Below, one piece after another: positions 27,100 to 34,538 of a stretch of DNA of 64,000 bases (position 1 is the first letter of the stretch; every line of letters begins with the position of its first letter). The stretch comes from Halomonas sp. YLGW01 (lineage in GTDB: Bacteria > Pseudomonadota > Gammaproteobacteria > Pseudomonadales > Halomonadaceae): the NCBI RefSeq assembly GCF_014840935.1, contig NZ_CP062005.1:1922001-1986000 (forward strand). The letters are read 5' to 3'. Below the pieces are notes generated by a model. That model searched no databases. It was not told the DNA's origin and saw only the letters and a list, made by a program, of their open reading frames with translations. Both the position numbers and the translations under genes were made by a program.

Positions 27100-28320
27100 A
27101 TGACACACGCCACCACGCCCCGCAGGTCGTTGCTGGGATTTCTGCTGTTAATGATCCTGGTTGGGATCAACTTGCGCCCGGCCCTGTCGTCGTTGGCGCC
27201 GGTCCTCGCCCGCATCCAGCAGGACACGGGACTCTCCCCCACCAGCATCGGCGCCTTGACGACCTTGCCGGTCGTCTGCCTGGGGCTCTTCGCCCCGCTG
27301 GCGCCCTGGCTGGCCAAGCGGGTCGGCGCCGAACGCGCCCTGTCGCTGGCGCTGATGCTCCTGGCGCTGGCTCTGGCGCTAAGGGCCTTCGATGCCGTCT
27401 GGCTGCTGTTTCTCGGCACTCTGCTGGTCGGTGGTGCCATCGGGATCGCCGGCAGCCTGCTGCCGGCTCTGGTCAAGCGCGAGTTGCCCGAGGGGGCCGA
27501 TCTGATGACCGGCGTCTACACCATGGCCCTGTGTCTGGGCGGAGCGCTGGGCGCCGGCCTCAGCATTCCGCTGGCCGACATGCTGGGCGGCTGGCGACTG
27601 GCGTTGGGCAGCTGGACCCTGGTGGCCATCGTTGCCCTGATCGGCTGGCGGTGGCGCATGCCGCACCCTTGGCCGGACCATTCGACGACTGCCGCCCCGC
27701 CGCCCAAGGCGCGACTGCTGACCAGCCCCCTGGCCTGGCAGGTCACGCTGCTGATGGGAGCGATGTCGTCGCTTGCCTACATCGTCTTCGGCTGGCTGCC
27801 GGTACTGTTGCAGCTCCGCGGCCTCGGCGAACAGGAGGCCGGCTGGCTGCTGGCCATGTCGGTGATGTTCCAGCTGGTATCGGCCCTGGCCGCGCCCTGG
27901 CTGGCACGACTCGGCCGCGACCAGCGCCCCGCCCTGCTCCTGATGCTCTCGGCCAATGGCGCCGGCATGATGCTGCTGCTCCTGGGCCCCCTCGAGTACC
28001 GCTGGCCAGGGGTGGTGCTTCTGGGGCTGGGTCAGGGCGGCTGCTTCAGCATGGCACTGACCCTGGTGGTGCTGCGCAGCGGCGACTCCCGACTTGCCGG
28101 CAAGCTGTCGGGCATGGCTCAAGGCATCGGCTACTGCCTGGCGGCCCTGGGTCCCCTGGGCGTCGGCATCCTGCTGGATCGCGGCGCCAGCCTGCCGCAG
28201 GTCTGCCTGCTGCTGGGCGCCATCCTCGCGCTCGCGGTGACCTTCACCCTGTTCGCCGGACGCAACCGTCGCCTGGAATTCGATGAAAGCGGCGTGCTGA
28301 TGACACGGCGCCACCGCTGA
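27100..28320 (+). CDS. MFS transporter, CynX/NimT family
   Basis: 406 residues with about twelve hydrophobic helices. The N-terminal block ILVGINLRPALSSLAPVLAR and the following QQDTGLSPTSIGALTTLPVV are characteristic of the CynX/NimT (cyanate or 2-nitroimidazole transporter) branch of the major facilitator superfamily; GLGQGGCFSMALTLVVLRSG in helix 10 also fits. Substrate cannot be inferred; no cyanase gene is nearby. A strong terminator follows at 28373. Confidence 0.88.
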   Translation: MTHATTPRRSLLGFLLLMILVGINLRPALSSLAPVLARIQQDTGLSPTSIGALTTLPVVCLGLFAPLAPWLAKRVGAERALSLALMLLALALALRAFDAVWLLFLGTLLVGGAIGIAGSLLPALVKRELPEGADLMTGVYTMALCLGGALGAGLSIPLADMLGGWRLALGSWTLVAIVALIGWRWRMPHPWPDHSTTAAPPPKARLLTSPLAWQVTLLMGAMSSLAYIVFGWLPVLLQLRGLGEQEAGWLLAMSVMFQLVSALAAPWLARLGRDQRPALLLMLSANGAGMMLLLLGPLEYRWPGVVLLGLGQGGCFSMALTLVVLRSGDSRLAGKLSGMAQGIGYCLAALGPLGVGILLDRGASLPQVCLLLGAILALAVTFTLFAGRNRRLEFDESGVLMTRRHR

Positions 28321-28372
28321 ACCGATCGCCGGGCGCCGATCGAACAACCATCAGGGTATTGATCACGAAAAA

Positions 28373-28400
28373 GCCGCCGAGCATGCTCGGCGGCTTTTTT
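28373..28400 (+). terminator. Rho-independent terminator (bidirectional)
   Basis: A 22-base perfect palindrome, GCCGCCGAGCATGCTCGGCGGC at 28373-28394, is preceded by an A-run and followed by six T residues. It ends the MFS transcript and, on the other strand, the sulfur-transport operon that stops at 28419. Confidence 0.9.
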
Positions 28401-28418
28401 CACGCTCCCTGACGGGGC

Positions 28419-28613
28419 TCAGTCCCGTGACGACGGACAGGGTGCCCCACAGGGCGCACAGGCGGTGCTGTCGCGCTGATTGAGGGTGGTCTCGACATTG
28501 CCCTTGCCCATGTTGAAGGCAAAGGTCGGGCTGTTCAGATGATCGACCAGCACCAGCCCGAGCACCGCGACCAGCACCAGTATCACGCGGTAACGCTTGT
28601 AGGCAGCTTGCAT
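28419..28613 (-). CDS. Small membrane-anchored Cys-rich protein
   Basis: 64 residues, with an AAGGAG ribosome-binding site and its start 16 bases after the YeeE/TsuA stop, so it is very likely co-transcribed. A basic N-terminus (YKRYR) leads into one hydrophobic helix (VILVLVAVLGLVLV), which predicts a periplasmic C-terminus. The tail carries three closely spaced cysteines in TACAPCGAPCPSS. I do not recognise a family. Given the partner gene, a thiol or persulfide relay role is a reasonable hypothesis, not shown. Confidence 0.65.
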   Translation of the reverse strand: MQAAYKRYRVILVLVAVLGLVLVDHLNSPTFAFNMGKGNVETTLNQRDSTACAPCGAPCPSSRD

Positions 28614-28629
28614 GACAGGCTCCTTGAGA

Positions 28630-29835
28630 TCAGTTGGGCAGTCGGAACCAGGGCCGCAGGCGAATGCCGATCAGCGAGCCGAGGAAGGCGAAGGCAAACC
28701 AGAGCCAGGCATGCAGGCTCGCCGAGCCGATGCCCGAGAAGAGCGCGCCGATATTGCAACCGAAGCCCAACCGCGCCCCGTACCCGAGCAGCAGACCGCC
28801 GATCACCGCGGCCAGGAACGGGCGGCCCTCCGGCCGCTTGCGGCTGGCCTCATTGAAGCGATTGGCCAGCCCCGCCGCCAGCATGGCGCCGAGCAGCAGG
28901 CCGAAGTTCATCACCGAGGTGACATTGACCAGCACCGAGTCGGCCAGCGCCATGGCCGGGTAGTCCCAGGTCCAGAACTCGTACTGGGTCATGTCGACCC
29001 CGACCGCCTGCAGGGCCTTGGCCCCCCACAGGTTGAAGGCGAAGGTGATGCCCCAGGGCGAGCCGCCGATCACCAGGGTCAGGACGTTGCCCAGCGCCAG
29101 TGCCAGGATCGCCCAGGCGAAGGGCCAGCGGCCGCTGATCAGGGTGCGAAGCATGCCTTGCTCGCCCCTCAGGCGTAGCTCGCTGCGCTCGACGTGGCCA
29201 TGGGTGCGCCGTTCGCGCCGATCGACCCATACCCAGAGCCCGGCCAGCGCGACCAGCTGGATGCCGATGGCGCCGGGAATGCCGAGGCCGTCGATCAGGC
29301 TGACCGGATCGAGCCCCGGCTGGTCGAGCCACCAGGGCAGGTGCAGGGATCCCAGCACGGCGCCGATGATGAAGAACAGAAGCGTCACGGCCATGCGCAG
29401 ATTGCCTGCTCCGACCGTGAACAGTGTGCCGGACCCACAGCCACCGCCCAGCTGCATGCCGATGCCGAACAGGAAGGAACCGACGATAAGGGAGGTCCCC
29501 ACCGGCGCCACCGCCCCGATCAGCTCGCCCTGATGGCTGCCGAGGATCGGCACCATCAGCACCGCCGTGAGGCCGAACAGCAGCAACTGGGCACGCATGC
29601 CGCCGCCGCGATGCTTGACCACCAGGTTGCGCCAGCCGGCTGTAAAGCCAAAGGCACCATGAAAGAGCGCCACCCCGAGCAGGGTGCCGATGGCGAACAA
29701 CACCACCAGGAAGGGCGCGGTCTCGAGCCAGATCAGCCCGCCCAGCAGCAGCAGTCCCAGTAGCGCCACGCCGACCACGAAACGATCGATCCGCCAGCCC
29801 TCGCTGGCGGCCGAAGAAACACTTGTCTTATCCAT
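28630..29835 (-). CDS. YeeE/YedE (TsuA)-family sulfur compound permease
   Basis: 401 residues with roughly ten membrane helices in two similar halves. The conserved cysteine motifs GGGCGSGTLFTVGAGN and RLGFGCNIGALFSGIG are those of the YeeE/TsuA family, in which such Cys residues line a thiosulfate path. One 64-residue Cys-rich peptide is encoded directly downstream and an exported rhodanese upstream, so import or relay of thiosulfate or sulfane sulfur is likely. It is considerably longer than single-domain YedE halves, that is, a fused two-repeat form. Confidence 0.88.
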   Translation of the reverse strand: MDKTSVSSAASEGWRIDRFVVGVALLGLLLLGGLIWLETAPFLVVLFAIGTLLGVALFHGAFGFTAGWRNLVVKHRGGGMRAQLLLFGLTAVLMVPILGSHQGELIGAVAPVGTSLIVGSFLFGIGMQLGGGCGSGTLFTVGAGNLRMAVTLLFFIIGAVLGSLHLPWWLDQPGLDPVSLIDGLGIPGAIGIQLVALAGLWVWVDRRERRTHGHVERSELRLRGEQGMLRTLISGRWPFAWAILALALGNVLTLVIGGSPWGITFAFNLWGAKALQAVGVDMTQYEFWTWDYPAMALADSVLVNVTSVMNFGLLLGAMLAAGLANRFNEASRKRPEGRPFLAAVIGGLLLGYGARLGFGCNIGALFSGIGSASLHAWLWFAFAFLGSLIGIRLRPWFRLPN

Positions 29836-29855
29836 GTTGCATCCCGTCAGTCACA

Positions 29856-29886
29856 AAAACGGGCGACGGCTACCGCCATCGCCCGT
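29856..29886 (-). terminator. Rho-independent terminator after the rhodanese gene
   Basis: Read on the minus strand, GGGCGATGGC-GGTA-GCCGTCGCCC (one G-T pair) is followed by GTTTTTGT. It lies between the rhodanese stop and the YeeE start, so these two sulfur genes are probably separate transcription units. Confidence 0.8.
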
Positions 29887-29909
29887 GTGCCAAGGTGCGT
29901 CGTCCTTCG

Positions 29910-30866
29910 TTATTCGAAGAACTCCATCAGCTTGCCGATGCCGCGCTTGGCGACCGCTACCGGACGGCTGTCGTCGCTGGTCCACTCGGACATGGAACCG
30001 TCATACAAGGCCACGTCGTCGAAGCCCGCGACCTCGCTGAGCACGAACCAGTCGGTGGCGGCCCAATGGCCGGTGTTGCAGAAGGCCACGGTCTGGACGT
30101 CACTGGCGAGCTCGGCGCCGTTGATGCGCGACTGGAGTCCCGCGGTGTCCAGGTAGAAGGCGCTATCGCGATCGGTCAGCAGCGAGGCATGGGGCAGATT
30201 CTTGGCACCGGGAATGGTCCCGGGGGCGCTGGCCGCCGGCGACTGATTCTCGCCACGGAAATAGTCTTCGGGCCGGGCATCGACCAGCTGTGCCTGGCCG
30301 TCGCGCGCCGCCTCGACCTCCTCGGTGGTGGCGATCAGATCCTCACGCAGACTGGCCTGAAAGTCAGCGATGTCGCCAGGCTCGGACGGGCCGCTGGCCA
30401 CCTCCTGCCCCTGCTGCTGCCAGCCGGCGAAGCCGCCATCGAGGATGCCGACCGCATCGTGGCCGAGCACCTTGAAGGTCCAGTAGACACGGGCGGCGCT
30501 GCCGAAATCGGTGGCCCCGGTGCCGGCCGGCACGATCACTACGCTATCGTCGTTGTCGATGCCGAGCCCACCGATCAGCCGCTCCATGCGAGACACGGGC
30601 GGCAGCAGGCCGGTCACGCCATCGCGGCTTTCGCGCCAGCCATCACCGGTGTAACTGCTGTAGATGCTGCCCGGGATATGGGCCGATTCGAAACTCGCGC
30701 GATCGCCGCCGTTGTCGATGCTCGAACGCACGTCGAGCACCACCAGGTCATCGTCGCCCAGCCGATCGGCCAGCCAGTCAGCCTGCACCAGCGGGGTGAT
30801 ATCGGCGGCCATCGCCTGGGTGGTCGCCAGGGCCAGCGAGGCCCCCAAGAGCCATGACTTGATCAT
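29910..30866 (-). CDS. Exported tandem-rhodanese sulfurtransferase
   Basis: 318 residues from the ATG at 30866; a longer frame to 30995 lacks similarity. A clear Sec signal peptide (MIKSWLLGASLALATTQAMA) indicates a periplasmic protein. Two rhodanese domains follow: the first (about 25-160, VVLDVRSSIDNGG, GDGWRESRDGVTGLLPP) lacks an active-site Cys, and the second (about 180-305, LVDARPEDYFRGENQ) has VAFCNTGHWAATDWFVL with the catalytic Cys in CNTGHWA. That arrangement matches SseA-type thiosulfate or 3-mercaptopyruvate sulfurtransferases. Next to a TsuA-type permease, so it may handle extracytoplasmic thiosulfate. Confidence 0.92.
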   Translation of the reverse strand: MIKSWLLGASLALATTQAMAADITPLVQADWLADRLGDDDLVVLDVRSSIDNGGDRASFESAHIPGSIYSSYTGDGWRESRDGVTGLLPPVSRMERLIGGLGIDNDDSVVIVPAGTGATDFGSAARVYWTFKVLGHDAVGILDGGFAGWQQQGQEVASGPSEPGDIADFQASLREDLIATTEEVEAARDGQAQLVDARPEDYFRGENQSPAASAPGTIPGAKNLPHASLLTDRDSAFYLDTAGLQSRINGAELASDVQTVAFCNTGHWAATDWFVLSEVAGFDDVALYDGSMSEWTSDDSRPVAVAKRGIGKLMEFFE

Positions 30867-30991
30867 AAAATCCGACCTCAGTGATAAGGTATTGATGACG
30901 GTTATTATCCGGCTAAACAACGCGAGATCAATATGCGCCGCAAGAATGAATTCGCCCCTGAACAACGCGGCAGTGAATAAGGCGGGCGTAC

Positions 30992-31669
30992 TCACTCGCC
31001 CATCGAGAACTCGCCGCCCAGCTCTACCGCCCGACGATAGGCCGGCCGGTCGCGCATCCGCGCCAGCAGATCAGTGAGCCGAGGGTAATCCGCGAGTCGC
31101 CCCTGACCGTCGAGGGCCAGTAGCGGAAAGCTCATCTGGATGTCGGCGCCACTGAAGGTCTCACCCGTCAGCCAGGCGTGCTCGCCACACTCGCCTTCCC
31201 AGAACGCAAGCAGGTCACGAATCTGCGGATCGAGAAACTTGGCCTTGACGCCGCCCGCCAGTAGCCGGGCAATGGGGCGGATCAAGGCCGGTACCGGCGG
31301 CTTGTCGAGCCGCGAGAAGACCAGCGACATCACCAGCGGCGGCATCGCCGAGCCCTCGGCATGGTGCAGCCAGAAGCGGTAACGCCGCCGCTCTGGGCTG
31401 CCCTCTGGCGGCAACAGCCGACCGTCATCGAAGCGCTCGAGCAGGTACTCGATAATCGCCCCGGACTCGGCCACCACTTCTCCTTCGCGCTGCGTATCGA
31501 CGATCACCGGCGACTTGCCCAGCGGGTGGACCTGCTTCAGCGACTCAGGTGCCAGTAGCGTCTTCGGGTCACGCCGGTAGGTGATCACCTCGTAGTCGGC
31601 GGAAAGCTCCTCGAGCAGCCAGATCACGCGCTGGGAGCGCGAATTCTCCAGATGGTGCACCTCGATCAT
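30992..31669 (-). CDS. Glutathione S-transferase
   Basis: 225 residues from the ATG at 31669, which has an AGGAG ribosome-binding site; upstream in-frame ATGs are less well placed. N-terminal thioredoxin-like domain (HHLENSRSQRVIWLLEELSA with the Ser of the glutathione site; HPLGKSPVIVD with the cis-Pro; ESGAIIEYLLERF) and an all-helical C-terminal domain (TGETFSGADIQMSFPLLALD with the N-capping box). Resembles the GstB/GTT1-like branch. Cytosolic detoxification enzyme; substrate unknown. Divergent from the response regulator at 31838. Confidence 0.93.
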   Translation of the reverse strand: MIEVHHLENSRSQRVIWLLEELSADYEVITYRRDPKTLLAPESLKQVHPLGKSPVIVDTQREGEVVAESGAIIEYLLERFDDGRLLPPEGSPERRRYRFWLHHAEGSAMPPLVMSLVFSRLDKPPVPALIRPIARLLAGGVKAKFLDPQIRDLLAFWEGECGEHAWLTGETFSGADIQMSFPLLALDGQGRLADYPRLTDLLARMRDRPAYRRAVELGGEFSMGE

Positions 31670-31837
31670 CGTCGTCTCCTGCATCTTGGCTGTGTGTAAG
31701 CGCTCAAGCGGCGAGCCTAGCAGCTCCTGCCAAGGTCGTCTTTCGATCCTTCCTGCCCGACCACTAGACTCAAAGGAAGGGCCCGGCGCATTGGTGCAAG
31801 CCCTCCAGAGCAACCGTCATGACAAGGAGACACGGCG

Positions 31838-32212
31838 ATGGCCAAGGTGCTGGTAGTGGATGACGAGCCGAACATCGTCCTGTCGCTTGAGTTTTTGATG
31901 CAGCAGGCCGGCTTCGAGGTGATGACCGCCGCAGACGGCGAGAGCGCGCTGGTCCGGGTTGCCGAGGCGCCTCCCGACCTGGTGCTGCTCGACATCAGCC
32001 TGCCCGGCATCAGCGGCTTCGACGTGCTGGAGCGGCTGCGTGGCGACCCGGCCCTTACACGCCTGCCGATCATCATGCTCACCGCCCACGGGCGCGAGGT
32101 GGAGCGGGAGAAGGGCCTGGCGCTCGGCGCCGATGACTACATCACCAAGCCTTTCTCGACCCAGGCGCTGGTCGAGAAGGTCAAGGCGCTGCTCGACGAG
32201 GCCGCGCCATGA
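31838..32212 (+). CDS. Stand-alone response regulator receiver protein
   Basis: 124 residues made of one receiver domain with no output domain. The acidic pair DDEPN is near the N-terminus, the phospho-acceptor is Asp 52 in [13 protein letters not shown], followed by Thr in MLTAHG and Lys in YITKPFS. Its stop overlaps the start of the PAS-exonuclease gene, and an SSS-type histidine kinase follows in the same direction, so that kinase is the natural partner. Similar gene sets occur near acetate/carbon regulators of the CrbS/R kind, but a DNA-binding CrbR is not in this window. Confidence 0.9.
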   Translation: MAKVLVVDDEPNIVLSLEFLMQQAGFEVMTAADGESALVRVAEAPPDLVLLDISLPGISGFDVLERLRGDPALTRLPIIMLTAHGREVEREKGLALGADDYITKPFSTQALVEKVKALLDEAAP

Positions 32213-34323
32213 GCACACCCACGGGCTTGCCCAGGCGCCAGCGCCTGATCGGTGTCTGGCTGCTACTCAGCGGCCTGTGCCTCTTCGGCGGCGCCTTCCT
32301 GGCGCTGTGGCTGGATAGCCGGCTGGCCCCGGTCGGCGCCGAACGCATCGCCCTGTGGGGCGGCTGCCTGACCGGCGGCGGCGTGCTGTCCCTGTTGGGT
32401 CTGCTGCTGGAACGGCGGCTGTTCGCGCCCCTTCGCCACCTGCAGGTGCAGGTGGCGCGCATGGTGGCCAGTCCGGACGCCCGCGACGACTACCGCCCAG
32501 AGGGCTGGCTGACCGGCCTGGCCCCCGATCTCATGAGGCTTCGCGAGCACTGGCGCCAGGACCGCTCGCAACTGGCCGGCGCCCATGCCGAGGGAGCCCG
32601 GGGGGCGGCCCGCATTCGCCAGGAACTCGAGGCCCTGCTGCAGGTGCTGGAGACTCCGCTGCTGCTCTGCGACCGTCACCGCCGCCTGCTGCTGTTCAAT
32701 CAGGCCGCCGAATCCCTGTTCGCCGACCATCCCGGGCTAGGTCTCGGCAAGCGCCTGGAAGGCCTGTTTGACCTCGCCAGCCTCTCGGAGGCACTCGACC
32801 GCCTGCCCGCCGACGGTACGCCCCGGGAACTGCTGGTCCCGCTGGAGGATCGCTGGCTTCACGGCTGCCTGCGCCGGGTGCCCAACAGCGATCGCGAGAC
32901 CCTGATCACCCTGACCGACAGTACCGCCGCCTGGCACTGCGAGATGGGCACCCGTGCACGGCTCGCCGAATGCCTCACGGCCGTCCGTCGCCACGGCGCC
33001 GGGCTGTCAAGCGCCGCCGAGGCCCTGACCCACCTGAGCTCCCCCACCCACTCCGCCACTCAGGCGACCACACCCACCAGGCCTCCCGGAGAGACGGCGC
33101 CCGAAACGCCCTTATCCCATCGGCTCGCCGGCATCATCGACGAGGAGGGCCAGGGGCTCGGTCAGGCGATCGACCGGCTCGGTGAAGCCCTCGAGGCCCT
33201 CCAGCGCCAGGGCGAACGGCTGGCGCCACTGTGGTCGAACGATCTCTGGCAGGCCCTCAATGACCACCTGGCAAGTTCGCCGCTGGTGCTGACACCGATC
33301 GGCATGCCGGCCTGGGTCAAGGCCGATGCCCCGGCGCTACTGGTGATGCTCGAGGCCCTGGCGACCCGCCTCGGCGACCTGGCCGAGGTGCGCCATCTGG
33401 ACGCCGAGGTGTGCCTGGGCAACCGCCGCGTCTACCTGGACCTTATCTGGCGGGGAGCACCACTGACCCAGCACCAGCTAGCCGGCTGGAAGACCCTGCG
33501 CCTCGACGCCCTGCCCCTATCGCCGAGCATCGAGGACCTGCTGCGCCAGCATGCCAGCGACATGTGGAGTCTTCAGGATGCCGATGGACACCATGCCCGG
33601 CTGCGCCTGCCGCTGCCGTCGGTGGAACGGGTCGGCGCCCCGCTCACCCGCCCGCCGCCGCGCCCGGAGTTCCACGACTTCGGCATCGCCGACCTGCCGC
33701 CCCCCGACGCCGAACTGGCCGCCTGCCCGCTGGCAAAGCTCGAGGTCGTGGCCTTCGATACCGAGACCACCGGGCTGGCCCTGCGCCAGGACGATCGGGT
33801 GATCAGCATCGGGGCCTGCCGCATCGTCAACGGGCGTCTCCTCGCCGACGACACCTTCGACGTGCGCGTCGACCCGGGCCGGTCGATCCCGCCGGCCAGC
33901 ACCGCCATCCATGGGCTCACCGATGCCGATGTGCTGGGCGCTCCGCCCCTGAGCCAAGCCCTACCGCGCTTTCGCGACTACCTGGGCGATGCGGTGATCC
34001 TTGCCCACAACGCCGCCTTCGACCTCCTGGCGCTGCAGCCACCGGGGGCCGGAGTGACGCTGAACATGCCGGTACTCGACACCCTGCTGCTGTCGCGCGC
34101 CCTGGACCCGGCCATCGACGGCCATGACCTGGACAGCCTGGCCAGCCGCTATGCCTTGAACTTCGCCGAGGGCACTCGGCACACGGCGCTGGGCGACGCC
34201 CGAGTCACCGCCGAGCTGTGGTTGGCCATGCGCACGCGGCTCGAGGCGCGTGGCATCGAGACGCTTGCCGATGCCCTGGCATTGCAGTCGAGCGCCTTCG
34301 ACCGCGAGGACGCCAGCGCATGA
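32209..34323 (+). CDS. Membrane PAS-domain protein fused to DEDDh 3'-5' exonuclease
   Basis: 704 residues. Two N-terminal membrane helices (about 15-35 and 45-65) are followed by a HAMP-like segment ([20 protein letters not shown]), a PAS-like domain at about 140-235 ([34 protein letters not shown]), and a helical region where a histidine kinase would have its phospho-His but none is recognisable. From about residue 510 it becomes a DnaQ/Pol III epsilon-type exonuclease: Exo[13 protein letters not shown] (Asp 517 and Glu), Exo[14 protein letters not shown], Exo[17 protein letters not shown]; the catalytic set looks intact. It overlaps the receiver gene by 4 bases. Related exonuclease genes accompany CrbS-like kinases; the membrane-sensor fusion is the odd part. 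Confidence 0.88.
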   Translation: MSTPTGLPRRQRLIGVWLLLSGLCLFGGAFLALWLDSRLAPVGAERIALWGGCLTGGGVLSLLGLLLERRLFAPLRHLQVQVARMVASPDARDDYRPEGWLTGLAPDLMRLREHWRQDRSQLAGAHAEGARGAARIRQELEALLQVLETPLLLCDRHRRLLLFNQAAESLFADHPGLGLGKRLEGLFDLASLSEALDRLPADGTPRELLVPLEDRWLHGCLRRVPNSDRETLITLTDSTAAWHCEMGTRARLAECLTAVRRHGAGLSSAAEALTHLSSPTHSATQATTPTRPPGETAPETPLSHRLAGIIDEEGQGLGQAIDRLGEALEALQRQGERLAPLWSNDLWQALNDHLASSPLVLTPIGMPAWVKADAPALLVMLEALATRLGDLAEVRHLDAEVCLGNRRVYLDLIWRGAPLTQHQLAGWKTLRLDALPLSPSIEDLLRQHASDMWSLQDADGHHARLRLPLPSVERVGAPLTRPPPRPEFHDFGIADLPPPDAELAACPLAKLEVVAFDTETTGLALRQDDRVISIGACRIVNGRLLADDTFDVRVDPGRSIPPASTAIHGLTDADVLGAPPLSQALPRFRDYLGDAVILAHNAAFDLLALQPPGAGVTLNMPVLDTLLLSRALDPAIDGHDLDSLASRYALNFAEGTRHTALGDARVTAELWLAMRTRLEARGIETLADALALQSSAFDREDASA

Positions 34324-34514
34324 TGCCGCCGCGCCGCGCCGAGCGACTGGTAGCGCTGGTGATACTCGCCAGCGTGCTGTTCACGCCACCGCTGATCCTG
34401 CTCGCTGACCGACCAGCCGGAGGCCTGTCCTGGCTCGCCGCCTATCTGTTCGGCGTCTGGGGGCTGGTGATCGGCCTGGCCGCCTGGTTACTGGAGCGAG
34501 GGCCCGATGAATGA
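34320..34514 (+). CDS. Small two-helix membrane protein
   Basis: 64 residues, starting at ATG 34320 (or 34323), overlapping the exonuclease stop. After a basic [10 protein letters not shown] start come two hydrophobic segments (VALVILASVLFTPPLILLA and LAAYLFGVWGLVIGLAAWLL) joined by a short loop. Small proteins of this shape regularly precede sodium:solute-symporter-type proteins, here the SSS histidine kinase 24 bases downstream, and may be an accessory subunit. No catalytic motif. Confidence 0.75.
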   Translation: MMPPRRAERLVALVILASVLFTPPLILLADRPAGGLSWLAAYLFGVWGLVIGLAAWLLERGPDE

Positions 34515-34538
34515 TCAGAACGATCAGAGGCTGCCGAC

